A DNA stretch of 64,000 nucleotides from Bactrocera neohumeralis (Eukaryota; Arthropoda; Insecta; Diptera; Tephritidae), in NCBI RefSeq assembly GCF_024586455.1, contig NC_065923.1:3785501-3849500 (forward strand), written 5' to 3'. The notes beneath the pieces were generated by a model. It saw only the letters and a list, made by a program, of their open reading frames with translations, made no database searches and was not told the DNA's origin. Position numbers and translations under genes: made by a program. Position 1 is the stretch's first letter, and each line of letters begins with the position of its first letter. This document shows, in pieces, positions 24,045-35,583 of the stretch.

Positions 24045-24405
24045 CAGTGGTCGGCATTTCATAGCAAAATTTTGCAAACTAACTTCACACGTACGCTTAC
24101 GCTCTATCGTTCAGTCGTTGTCGAGCCAGCAACGAATTAACATCACGCAAGACTATAGCGCAAAACCAAATATGCCCTGCGAGAAATATTTTATGATTCT
24201 AAATGCCTTTGGTGCCATGCAGTGCCTTTTATGTTCCACGTCTTTTAAAGATAATAGGGAATATATCCTTAAAAGACATTTTGTTAATTTTCATTATACT
24301 CTTAATTATTTATAAAATTTGCTTAATTTTAATTCAAATTTCTCACTGGACTACTTTTTTTCGTGCTCACCAACACAGTGACAGATCCTCTCATGCCGAC
24401 CACTG
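24045..24405 (+). mobile_element. small hAT-family element with 12-bp TIRs and 8-bp target duplication
   Basis: CAGTGGTCGGCA at 24045-24056 is the exact inverse of TGCCGACCACTG at 24394-24405, and the 8-bp ATGTATAC sits directly outside both ends (24037-24044 and 24406-24413). An 8-bp duplication and CAGTG-type ends are the signature of hAT transposons. The 361-bp interior cannot hold a transposase, but it contains an ORF (from 24037 to 24315) with CEKYFMILNAFGAMQCLLC and a downstream KRHFVNFH, giving C-x2-C ... H-x4-H like the BED or SPIN-DOC-type zinc finger of hAT-derived proteins. It looks like an internally deleted element that kept the finger-coding end. Confidence 0.9.
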
Positions 24406-24413
24406 ATGTATAC

Positions 24414-27400
24414 TTACGTGGCGTAAATGTAGATAGACAAAAATTTGAATTGAATGAGTCAAATGAGATAACATTATTACTTTTTTTGCTTTACAAAAAC
24501 TGTTTGCCATAGTTTTACTGTAGTGTTACTTCGAAATATGGCATTCATTAGATACTTATGTAAATAAATCTGATGTTAGGAGCACTATTTACAAATTGAA
24601 CCGGTGAACATGTGAGTCACCTGTAGCACCATAAAAAGCAAGAAAAAATATCAAACGTAGTAAATGCATTTTTAACACCCAAAACAAAAATGATAAGCTT
24701 TAAACGGAACAGACATTCCTGATCACGCCACGATCGTGTCAATATCGTGGTTGCTTTTTGCATAGTTGAATGGATTTTTGCCGGTCGGTTATGACTCGGT
24801 CGGCAATCACTAATTATTCGTCAACACGTTCGACGACGTCGCTGACTATTTTACTGTTGTTTTGTTTGTCAACTGGCTGATCGTCGTGTTCACGATCATT
24901 ACCAAAACCAATATTGTGGCTCTCTTGTTACTCATTTTTGCAAATAAATGTATTACGAATAAGTAAGCCAATATATACACACAAGCTTATATTTATTAAA
25001 TAGAAATGAGAGGAAATTTTAACTTTATACTTATATCCACATACCTACAAACATACCACGTATTCACATAGATGTTATAACCTTTTTTGGTACATACATA
25101 CAAACATGTATATTTATGTAGGTTCGCTTCTATATGCAATTGCCGCCTTTCTATGTATCGTCCAATTCACTAACTCATCAGAAAGGGCCGTCAGTGCTGT
25201 TTCACTGTTGCTAATGTCCACTCGCGTTGTGCTGTTCGTTTTGCCCACGATTGACTTGAGCTTTAGCAGTCTTACATTTCACCGACTCTAGTACGTGTCT
25301 ATCTAAATACATACTTACACAGGCAAGCCATTTGAAAAAATTATTGGGCACTAGTGTGAAAGCAATTGAATTTAGTTAAGTTTTGGATTGTACTCTTTCT
25401 TCTACGCAGTATTATAAATTTAGACAATTTTACACAACCAATAAAATAATAACGAAAGTATTTCACGTGTTTTTTGCAACAATATAAAAAATATCAAACT
25501 ATATAACAAATATAGTATTAACAATACAGAAGTGGAAACATTTTCATCAAACTGAGTGACCAGACTATTTATAGTAACAATTGTGACGTTCAAGCAGTGA
25601 CAGCATACATACATATGTATTTATTTACATCGCAATACGCCCGGAAAGTAAAAAGGTACAATAAATAAGTATTTATTATTTTTCAACGTTTGTTAACCAC
25701 AAGCATTAAAAAATCATAATATTTATCAGTTAACTTCTGAGAAAGATGTGAATTGTGTTCTGATAACATTGTGGGGATTCCGGCTATTTGACAATTGCAA
25801 GATGCATATTGAATATTATAGTTCGATTTTAAGTTAACTCTTTGATAAATTGTCATAAAACAAAATACTTAAGAAAGAAACTAAAATTATTTGACAGTTG
25901 TAACTGAAGCAAAACATGATACGATTAAAAGATCTTATTGAAGTATTCAAAAATTAATAAATAACACAATTTGACAGTATTTTAAGACAATTCATAATAT
26001 CTTCATAAATTTATATCTCGATAATCTAAAAATCTACATATCATCCGATGTCTTATGACAAAAAAACTAAACAAATTTTTATAGATTAAAAAATACCTAT
26101 GTATGTAAACTCTGCAATTTCTTAAAACCTTCAATTTCCTCTTAATAATATACATATGTGTATTATAATGATAAAAATACGACTGACTTTCAACTTAATT
26201 ATGCATTGCCAAGCTGCATTTAAGTAACTTTTAATAAGCTCGTCTAACGAATCTCTATATTAAGCACTTTTATATAGAACCACATACCTCATCCAATACA
26301 TACATTTGTACATAAGCAAATACATATGAATAAAAATACCCTGAAATTGGAATAAACACATATTTCAATGCCTACGAATAAGTTTATATATTTACTATTT
26401 GTACTTTGATTTTGAAAAAATAGGGTACTTAAAAGAAATTTGGCATAATTCATTCGACATGTAATCAGATAATCTATGTATAGCACAGGTGTAAAATTTA
26501 AAAAATAAGTTTTTTTTTGATATTGTGTTTTGTTATTGTTCCAAAAAATCTATACAGCAAAATTTCAATTGGCTTTGAGGTCACACTTATTGGGTGAAAT
26601 TAGAAATAACTCCCCGAATTATTTTGAACTATTTTTGTTACAACAAAAACTGTAAAGGAAATGTAAGAAGTATGGGTGGGAAAATGTTGAATAATGTAAT
26701 ATTGATATCTTTATCACTTTGAAGCTATGTAATTTATATAATAGAAAAGGCGATGAAAGCTAACTTTAAATAGGATAATGGTGAGTTTAATATGTGTATA
26801 ATAAGACTTCGCATTATTAGACTTCCATTATATTTTTTGTAGATATCACCTACCTTACATAATTTCTACTTTATATTTTAATATGTAATTTCGTATTATT
26901 TTAGGTCTAGAGTTATTATTTATCTTTTAATATTCATATGCAAATATATTTAAAAATAAAATTTATTTTAAAAAATATAACTTTTAATAGCTCTTATATA
27001 GTAAATTTCTACAATATTTTCCAAAGTGTTAAGTAATTTTTATACAAAACTTAAGCTATTTCTACAATCATTTGTGCTAAGTTAAGTAAGCGTTTTTACT
27101 CTTTAATTGCAGGTCATTTTAATTTAAACGCGCAAATAAAAAATAATATTGCGACACAAGCACAACTACTGTTTAATTACCGCATGAGCATTGAGAAATC
27201 ACCGGAGCTACTACAATTGCTTTTTATAATTGAATCTCTACAGTCGAAACTAAATAAAATCAACAACTGTCGCTTTAAAATATAACAAATTGTTTGGCGC
27301 ACATGCTGTTCAATTAGCTGCCTCACTGCTTCCGCGGCAACTACACATAAGAGAGGAGAGAGAGAGCTGCACAAAGTTCAAAACTGAAGACGTCAGCGGG

Positions 27401-27519
27401 TTCGCAAATTTCGTACGTCGCATCATTATCATCCTTACTATCTTCACACGTACTATTCATCACAGCTGCTATATTGTTGTTGTTCCTTTAAACAATTTTA
27501 TTTTGAACGTTTTGCTGCT
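24414..27519. other. Pcyt1 upstream region, no recognised gene
   Basis: Long AT-rich stretch with microsatellites and no supported ORF. A GC-richer patch with CACGATCGTG, ATATCGTGG and ACGACGTCGCTGAC (24720-24900) could be regulatory. From about 27290 to 27519 the sequence becomes less AT-rich, with an AGAGAGGAGAGAGAGAG run (27350-27367), probably the Pcyt1 5' UTR and proximal promoter. Confidence 0.45.
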
Positions 27520-30500
27520 ATGGCCACTTCATCAGTGCTCGCTAACAATCCAATTTCGACACTAGCATCAGCGGTTGCTGTGAATTCCTCGTCATCGTCA
27601 ACAACAACTACCTCACCTACTTTAATTTCAACACGTAAACGCACCTACGATACTGCTATCTCAATGCCCGCTGTCGCAACAAAATCTCGAGGAGCAACTG
27701 CTGCTGTGGCTAAAGCATCACTTGCTAACAAAATGAATGCGAATGGTAATGATGTTGCGCTCAATGATATACTTGTGGATGGTGTCAGTACAGCAACTGC
27801 TGCAACAACGAACAAAGATTATACACGCACAGTTTCACAATGTGAACCGGATGAGGAAGCGTCCGGCTCATCGTCTGCATACTATGATAGTCCTGTTAAG
27901 AAGGAGTACTTACCGGTGCCACAGCCGTTGCCTACGATCAGTAGTGGTTCATCAGATTTTGCGGTAAGTGCACCTCCTTTTTTGGATTTATATATGTATA
28001 TGTATGCGTATTTGTTTAACTTTGCAGTTGTGACTCAAATTTCCATTTTAGATCGTTTATTAAATACAAAAAAAGGTATATGAAATGAAAAAAACAAAAA
28101 TAAATTTAGGATAAGCAAGCGTTTTATTTCATCCCATGTTAATAATCTTTCGACCTTCTGAGGTGTAAAAGATATAAAAAAAAATATAGCTTTTAGGTTT
28201 CTTCTATACAGTTCACCTACCATATGTTCACGATATTTGATAACTAAAATTTATTTGCTATTTAATTCAGATAAGAACCGAATGCTTATTGTTTTATTTC
28301 ATTGCCCGTACAAATAGGGTTTTGCTCATAAAAAAATCGATAAAATCGCCTAATAAAGATTAACATTACGCAAGGGAAAACTAAAAAAAATTGAATGCAT
28401 TTTTAACTGATCTCATTTAATGCGCTTTCAAAGTTAGATAACACACAACAAAGAGATATATTGCAAATAATAAAGAGGTAAGAAGAAAAGGGTTGGTTGG
28501 TTGTATATTAAAACCGTTTTGGATCTACATAACCCAAAAGAATTCTAAAATGTTTGGCGAATAACTTATGTTGATGCAACAACAACGCTACGATTATCTA
28601 AACTACCTTTAGTTTGCTTAAAATATATCAATGCCTCGTTGGTTTTATATCTGAAGTATGAAGAGAACATCTCTTTTTAATCTGTATGTATGTACCTATA
28701 TAAATAAACCTTTTGTATAAGTACGATTCGCGATTTCAATTGCCTCCTGCCGGACTTTGCTGCGTAGTTAGAAAGTATGCGCTCGAACCATTTCAGATGC
28801 ATGACTTCAAATTTTAAATTAATTCTGGATCATTTATCAATAAAACCTTAATTGAAAGCGACATGTATTTAATTTTGTTGTAGTAGTCAAAGTACATAAT
28901 GATTGGTTATTTTTGTTCAATTAAAGCCATCATATTTTACCAACACATTGCCAATATAAATTTTGCTTCATATGTTCCCTAAAATACATACACATGTAAA
29001 TCTATTTAGATCGCAATATTATCAGCAAAACTAAATTCATCTTCAATAAATCTGATTTATTTTCAACGACAGTGACTGGTTCCCTAACCGCCAATATCAT
29101 CAAGCGGTCATCACTGTAGTTACACACTTAGAGTGTGCAGATCCAAAGCACAATTGATAAAATTCTCTTTCTGGAAAGACTTCGTGAAACTAGTATGCTA
29201 GCTCGGCTTGAAAGGCTGTATGGCATTGCTTAAAATATATGTCCATATATGCATAACTGTTGTTTAAAATTGTATAAAACCAAGTCTTCGGTTGCGACGA
29301 GTAGTCATTCGAGGGTCAGATCGCAATGTGGATGCAGTGATGTGTATCATTCGAAATTAGAAAATACTATTTTTGCCACAAGTCTAATTCAGCCGGTGCG
29401 CGTTCCGGGCTTAATTGAATGAAATTGACGAAGCCAAGCAATCTGCGCTGGCCGGTCTTCAATTGATTGCTTGAGTAATAATAATTTTTTGTGTGCGTTT
29501 TCAATGTGGACTTGAATGTGGACAGTTTAAGAACTTCAGACCCATGTGATGAAAGCGTTTTTATTGTAAATAATGCTGAAAATACTTACACATACAGCCT
29601 ACGGTTAATTTAATGGTTTTATTTATAGTGAATTTGTTAGTGTTTACAATTTTTGTAATAATATTTATTTAAATTTAGACAGTGCTGTTATGTAAATAAT
29701 AGAATTCGAAATTCGCAATTATTTTCGCATATTATTCGGGCAATACTTAACCAAAGTATTAAAAATATATTAATTCGTAATTGGCATTAAGAATGCTGTT
29801 AAGAGGACGCAATTTCGAAATATTTCATATTTATCTATTTGATTTTTCTTACAAGCACTTCCATAAAAAAAATTGCCATTACAAATTTCTTATTTCCGCC
29901 TACCATAAATACATACATATGTACATAAATATTTTTGAGAGTGCGTACCTGATAATTTGTGATAATTATTGCATTGAGATTTCTCTAAACAGAACTGCAA
30001 ACAATTTAGCCTCCATAAAAACCAAAACATGATTCATTATGTGGTATAAATGCGGCGAAATAAATAGCGATTGCAAGAAATCAAAAACGAATACAATGCA
30101 AAGTGAAATAACTTCAACATAGAAATAAAAATCACGCCACTTTCAAATTGACGTATTGTACATTTAAACATGCCTACAAACCTACATTGTACATTAATAT
30201 TTGGTAAATATATGTAAATTTATATTTCTTAATGGGACACTCGTTTATGGCAATATAATTCGAAAACGTTGAAAAATTAAAAAAAAAATAATAATAATTC
30301 CAATACTTCACACATTAGGATATTATTTCATCGCCAAATTTCAAAGAATTTAATTAGCGCATTAGTGGATTTTCGTTAAATATGGTTTAAAATGGTGCTA
30401 AGGTCGAAATTGTTATATACTTATATGTACATATATGTATAAAAAATCTAAAAAGTCGTAATTGAGTTTCTTTATTGAATATGATTTACTACATCATATG

Positions 30501-33500
30501 TACTTATGTATGTACAAAGTTTTAAACTTGCTCTGTCAGATAAAACCAAGTTATAACCAAATTCAAAATAACTTTTCATCACTTCCACGGGTAAACAAAT
30601 ACCAAAACTAAGAAAAAGTAAGAAAGTATAAAATCGAACATTTTTTTCTAATGTCAACTCCGAATAAATTACCTATGACAGTAATAAGGAGTAATGTAAG
30701 GAAAAATATCCCTAGAGCTCGCATTAAATATTGTTGAAAATATTGAAAAGTGTTACTCCAACACCCTATATTCTTCAATTTCAAAACAACTCACTTAATT
30801 ACTTTTTATTGATTTGACAGTTTTCATGAAATAAAACTTATACACATTTTATGATCTACTTTATTTTTGAACTCGTTTTTTAAATAATATCAATGCGTTT
30901 CTTGTCACTTTATGACTCGGCTTCTTTAAGTAAAGTATAAGCAAAAATAGTCGCAGCTTAATTAAATAAAATTATATATCTACATCGAAAAATTCAACAA
31001 CACAAATAAACCATCCGAATCAGCAGAAAAAAAGAGTTGCGTGTATATCGTTCATTAAAATCAATTTTAAACGTTTTCGAAAGACCACAAAAATTATTAA
31101 ACGTGTGAAAGATGACAACAAATTTGGTGACGGCCAAACCATTGACCATTAAAATGCTGCCAGTGGAAATGGATTTCAAAGATTATGTAAATGCTATAAA
31201 GACTACCAAAAATTCCTCAAATAATAATATAAACGTACAAAGAATTAAATAAATTGATGTTTTTTCTTCATTGCAGACAATTTGTAAGCCAGCACCATTG
31301 TCCACCGACGAAGAGGCTGTTGTGGAGCGGGAGAAATGTGACTACAATTATAAAATCACCTATCAAATGGCGCGGTCTGGCCAAACGAAACGACGCGTAC
31401 GTGTCTACGCCGATGGCATTTATGACCTTTTCCATCAAGGTCATGCCAGACAGCTAATGCAGGCGAAGAACATTTTCCCAAATGTTTACTTAATTGTGGG
31501 TGTGTGCAATGATGAGCTAACACACCGCATGAAGGGGCGCACTGTTATGAATGATCAAGAGCGATACGAGGCGTTACGTCACTGCCGCTATGTGGATGAG
31601 GTGAGCTTGTTTATCAAAATACACCTCTAAGAAAATTAAAACAAAAATTCCATCATAAACTTTTACAAATATGTGTTTGTTGTTAGATTGTTCCGGATGC
31701 CCCTTGGACTCTATGTGATGATTTTATTGCATCGAACAAAATTGATTTTGTTGCGCACGATGACATTCCATACACTGGCGCAGGCGTGGAAGATATATAC
31801 GCGCCATTGAAGGCCAAAGGCATGTTTGTTGCCACCGAACGCACAGAAGGTGAGTACTTTAATTAGCGAACTTAGCTGTTTAATAATAACTAAGCTACTC
31901 CTAATTTTATGATAGTAGAGAGACATTGTATTTTTTCATAGCCGTAAAGCTTTCCATTTTTTATTGTGTTTAAAATTTTTATATAATGATGTAGCTTTAG
32001 CGCTTTAATTGGTAGCGGCTTCATTAGTTCATGATACATACCAACTGATTTAATTTGATCTGGACTAAAAACAAATAACAAATTGTGAAAAAATTTTCAG
32101 GCCTGTTAAATTTTTTATCAATGTATTTTGGGCAGCGTTTGAAAAACTACGCTACTCTCGTAGCATTTCCTTTTACTCTTGCTACCGCTCTCACTTTGTC
32201 GGGAGCCGCAGCATAGCCTTAGCATAACAATGTAAAGTATGTGCTCTACTCTGCTCCGAGTTTTGTTAGGTAAAAAACTATAGCTGGAGCGGGAGCAAAA
32301 AATTAAATTCTGCGCTATGCTCTGGCGTAGGGGTAGCAAAAAATTGGGAGCGGTAGCACACCTGAGCAAATGAAAATTTTCATGTGCTACAGCTCCCGAA
32401 TGTGTTTGTTGTTTTTTTTCTTTTTTGCTATTTTCTGGCATTTACAAGTATGATACACGTTGGTATATAAAAGAAAGTCGTTTATAACTCAAGAACAGCT
32501 GAACCGATTTGGCTTAAAATTGGTGGGGAGGTAGTTTAGAAGCAGGGTAAGGACATAGGATACATTTTATCTCTTTATGCTAAAATTCAATACAGCTCAT
32601 AAATACAAAAATTATATTTCAAATCATAAGCATTTGTTCAAAATTTATGTTGTTATTTTTTGCTCCCGCTCCAGCTATAGTTTTTTACCTAACAAAACTC
32701 GGAGCAGAGTAGAGCACATACTTTACATTGTTATGCTAAGGCTATGCTGCGGCTACCGACAAAGAGAGAGCGGTAGCGATAGCATAGCAATAATTTTAGA
32801 AATTTTGCTGCTACGGAGTAGTAAATGAGAACCCTGATTTTGGGATATATATGCATATTCCTTCTTAAATCATATGTAAATACGTAAAAACAGTAGTTCT
32901 TGGTTATTTGTCTATTAACTATTCTTTGTAATTCAATTATTGTACAAAAAAACATTTTTTTATAATACTCTTTTTTTTATATTTCCGCTCAGGCGTATCT
33001 ACTTCAGATATTGTCGCACGTATTGTCAAAGACTATGACTTATATGTACGCCGGAATTTGGCGCGTGGTTACTCGGCTAAAGATTTAAATGTCTCATTCC
33101 TTTCGGAGAAGAAGTTTCGATTCCAAAATAAAATGGATGAGTTAAAGAATCGCGGACGACGCGAACTGAACAAAGTGAAGGATGATATCATCACAAAATG
33201 GGAGGAGGCATCTCGTGACTTTATCGATGCATTCCTTCTACTTTTCGGACGCGAACGTCTAAATCATTTGTGGAACGAATCTAAGGGCAAATTAATCCAG
33301 GCGCTCAGTCCTCCCGGTAGTCCAAGTGGTTCGATGAATGGTGACGATGATGAAGACGATTTTGATTATGATGATGATGATGATACCGACTTCGCAACTG
33401 TACGCATGCCGGCTCCTGCTGCGAGGAGTCGAGTCACAGATAGTCCTACATCACGTGGTAAAACCGATCGTGGAGCCGATTCTGCCAAGGCCACCAAGGT

Positions 33501-33567
33501 GACAACACAAGTGAACGACAATGACGACGAGGATGATGATGGCGAATATGAGCATAGAAGTAATTAG
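27520..33567 (+). CDS. Pcyt1: CTP:phosphocholine cytidylyltransferase (CCT)
   Basis: Rate-limiting step of the Kennedy pathway: CTP + phosphocholine to CDP-choline, at the nuclear/ER membrane. Exons 27520-27963, 31277-31600, 31687-31849, 32993-33567 join in frame to 501 aa. Residues 1-148 are a Ser/Thr/Ala-rich N-terminus with RKRTYD and SPVKKEY. The catalytic domain (about 187-335) has VYADGIYDLFHQGHARQLMQ with the HxGH nucleotide motif at His201-His204, YLIVGVCNDELTH, ERYEALRHCRYVDE, APWTL, DFVAHDDIPY, and RTEGVSTSDIVARIV. A Lys/Glu-rich amphipathic segment (KKFRFQNKMDELKNRGRREL ... WEEASRDFIDAFLLLFG) is the lipid-sensing M domain. The tail is very acidic with SPPGSPSGS phosphosites. Drosophila has two adjacent paralogues (Cct1, Cct2); which this matches cannot be decided here. 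Introns 1 and 3 are 3.3 and 1.1 kb. Confidence 0.95.
29273..29310 (+). promoter_or_regulatory. possible TATA/Inr core promoter inside Pcyt1 intron 1
   Basis: TATAAAA at 29273-29279 is followed about 34 nt later by an initiator-like GTCATTC (A at 29307) in a locally GC-richer stretch (TCTTCGGTTGCGACGAG). Spacing is a little longer than the usual 30-31 nt. No ORF follows closely, so this would drive a non-coding first exon or be fortuitous. Confidence 0.25.
31112..31186 (+). other. Pcyt1: alternative first coding exon of Pcyt1 (short N-terminus)
   Basis: ATG at 31112 opens MTTNLVTAKPLTIKMLPVEM followed by DFKDY, then a donor TAT|GTAAAT after 31186. The 75-nt exon ends in phase 0, the same as the 27520-27963 exon, and both can splice to 31277 (TICKPAPLSTDE). 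The result would be a 378-aa enzyme lacking the 148-residue Ser/Thr-rich head. It sits only 90 nt upstream of exon 2, so a second promoter near 30900-31110 is implied. Supported by frame, phase and donor, not by transcripts. Confidence 0.55.
32187..32771. repeat. foldback element in Pcyt1 intron 3: 117-bp arms, 351-bp spacer
   Basis: 32187-32303 and 32655-32771 are reverse complements with two mismatches seen. The arms contain AGCCGCAGCATAGCCTTAGC, CTGCTCCGAGTTTTGTTAGG and AGCTGGAGCGGGAGC, with loose GTAGC/GCTAC similarity continuing outside both arms. Part of the spacer (about 32480-32600: ACTCAAGAACAGCTGAACCG, TTGGTGGGGAGGTAG) looks like a repeat module widespread in insect genomes, possibly Helitron-related; that is from memory and not searched. 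No ORF spans the element. Confidence 0.85.
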
Positions 33568-34300
33568 AGTAATACGATACCCAAATATTTCGTAGGTAAT
33601 ATTATTATTGTAACGCAAAAAATGCGAAATGAAAAGCAAATTATAATTACATTAAAGAATAACAAATACAATTATTTGCATACATGCAAATGTCTTTGGA
33701 AAATATGAAATATTTCGTCAATGAATAACAAAGTAAAATAAGTCATAGGTGGAAAAATGAAGTTAAAACCCAAAAGTAGCCTATTATGTTCAAACGAAGT
33801 TACTAAATAATCTCTACACATTTAATAAATATTTAGGACCACAGACCTCATTTGCGATGCAATTTGATTAATTAGATAAAGTGAGAGAGAGAGAGAAAGT
33901 GTGAGCGCGTGTAAAAAATGTATTTTAAAGTTTTTGAGCCGTTAAGTAGCATTATATTCAAAGTTATTTGTATATACACTTTATGAATCTATCCTCCGAA
34001 TAAATCTCAATAGAGAAGACTCTAAAATTAGTTTCAAATAATAATTAAATTGCAACACTCATACTGCACAAAGGCTTAACGATATGAACTGCAAAAGTAT
34101 GCAATGAACAGTAACAGCAGCAACAGGAAATACCACAAAATACATAGGATGCTATTTATTCTCCAGTTGCATATATGTACGTAGCTTAGACGTTTGGCTT
34201 TTTATTAGGTTAATCTCGATATTCATGAATTAAATTTTTTTAAATATATAATCTAAGTGCTGATATACACATGCATGTACATACATATATACATATACTC
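33568..34300. other. Pcyt1 3' flank
   Basis: Probable 3' UTR and flank with ATTAAA/AATAAA-like signals (for example near 33651 and 33823) and a GAGAGAGAGAGAAAGTGTGAG run at 33883-33905. No gene. Confidence 0.5.
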
Positions 34301-35583
34301 TGTGCCCAAAAAATAAGGTGACATTGTATTTTGAAAATTCTTTATTTATTCTTCCAAATCAATTTCATCCCCTTCAAAGTAATCCCCTCCTGATGCAATG
34401 CACTTATGCCAACGGATTTTCCAATCTTCGAAACACTGGTTGTAGTCACTTTCCGGGATGGCTTTGAGTTCCGTCTTCGCTGCGGCTTGAATATCCTCTA
34501 TCGTATAAAAACGGTGTCCCCGGAGCGGTCTTTTGAGCTTGGCGAACAGCCAGAAGTCGCACGGCGCCAGATCAGGTGAATACGGTGGTTGCGGAACGAT
34601 ATGGGTTGAGTTTTTGGCGAAATGATCACGAATTACGAGGGCAGTATGGGATGGTGCATTATCGTGGTGTAAAAACCAAGAATTGTCTTTCCACAATTCC
34701 GTCCTTTTTAGGTGGATAGCGTTACGCAAACGACGCATAACGTTCAAATAATATTCCTTGTTGACTGTTTGACCGGTTGGAAGGAATTCATAATGCACAA
34801 CACCACGATAATCGAAGAAAACAATCAACATGACCTTGATTTTTGAGCGACTTTGGCGCGATTTTTTGGTCTCGGCTCTCTTTTGGCACGATTTTCGCTC
34901 GATTGATCGGTTGTTTCGGGTTCGTAAGCTTAGATCCAAGTCTCATCGCCAGTTATAATGCGTTTCATGAGATGCTGGTAGTCGGAAAGCATCGTTTCAC
35001 ACACTTCAACGCGACGCCTTTTTTCAAAAAAATTCAATGTTTTCGGTACCAGTCGAGATTTGACGCGCTTGAGGCCCAAAACATCCTTCAAAATGGTATT
35101 GGCTGAGCCTTTCGATATGCCAACTTCATCAGCAAGGTCTCTAGTTGTTAATCGACGGTCTTTCAACACCAAATCTTTGATTTGTTGAACGTGAGCTTCG
35201 TCGGTTGAGGTTGATGGTCGCCCCTCGACGCGTTCACGGCCGGCTTGGAACTCACTTTACCACTTGTAAACATTTTTTTAGACATAGCCTCATCACCAAA
35301 GGCTTTCTGCACTCTCCTCAACGTATCCGCAGCAGAAAATTGATTCCGTAAACAAAATTTAATGCAAATTCTTTGTTCAACAAATTTCGACATCGCAAAA
35401 ACGAAAAACTCACTTTTAGCAGTTCACAAAATGACACGTATCTCTAACACTAATGAATATTTTGACATGAAATTCGACATAAATGTGACTGACAGTACTA
35501 CCAATCTAAAAAAAAAAAAATAGTTCTCCAAATCCTTCGACGCGCGCAGTTTAAATTCAATGTCACCTTATTTTTTGGGCACA
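34301..35583 (-). mobile_element. mariner-family transposon with identical 26-bp TIRs and broken transposase
   Basis: The 26 bp at 34301-34326 (TGTGCCCAAAAAATAAGG...) and 35558-35583 are exact reverse complements. A TA dinucleotide lies within 1-3 bp of each end (34296-34297, 35585-35586), as expected for TA-targeted insertion. The transposase runs on the minus strand from about 35393 to 34346: MSKFVEQRICIKFCLRNQFS (first HTH), KDRRLTTRDLADEVGISKGS (second HTH), ITGDETWI, LHHDNAPSHTALVI and PPYSPDLAPCDFWLF, which is a DD34D catalytic triad with all three Asp present. An early frameshift and stop (after AFGDEAMSKK and at YKW*), a TAA directly after GDETWI, and a one-base loss in an A-run make it non-functional. 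Confidence 0.95.
34346..35393 (-). pseudogene. mariner DD34D transposase, frameshifted
   Basis: Near-complete length (about 345 codons) in three frame segments: 35393 to about 35280, then about 35270 to 34935, then 34939-34346. Damage is light, two shifts and two stops, and the catalytic Asp residues are intact, so the parent was active not long ago. The C-terminus is the usual WHKCIASGGDYFEGDEIDLE. Confidence 0.85.

Noticed and set aside
24037..24315. 92-codon plus-strand ORF as a separate zinc-finger gene
   Set aside because: It lies inside the hAT element; its first codon overlaps the target duplication and its finger is incomplete for a host gene.
29081..29130. Hairpin ACAGTGA...TCACTGT as a structured RNA
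   Set aside because: The stem is short and irregular, within chance expectation for this length.
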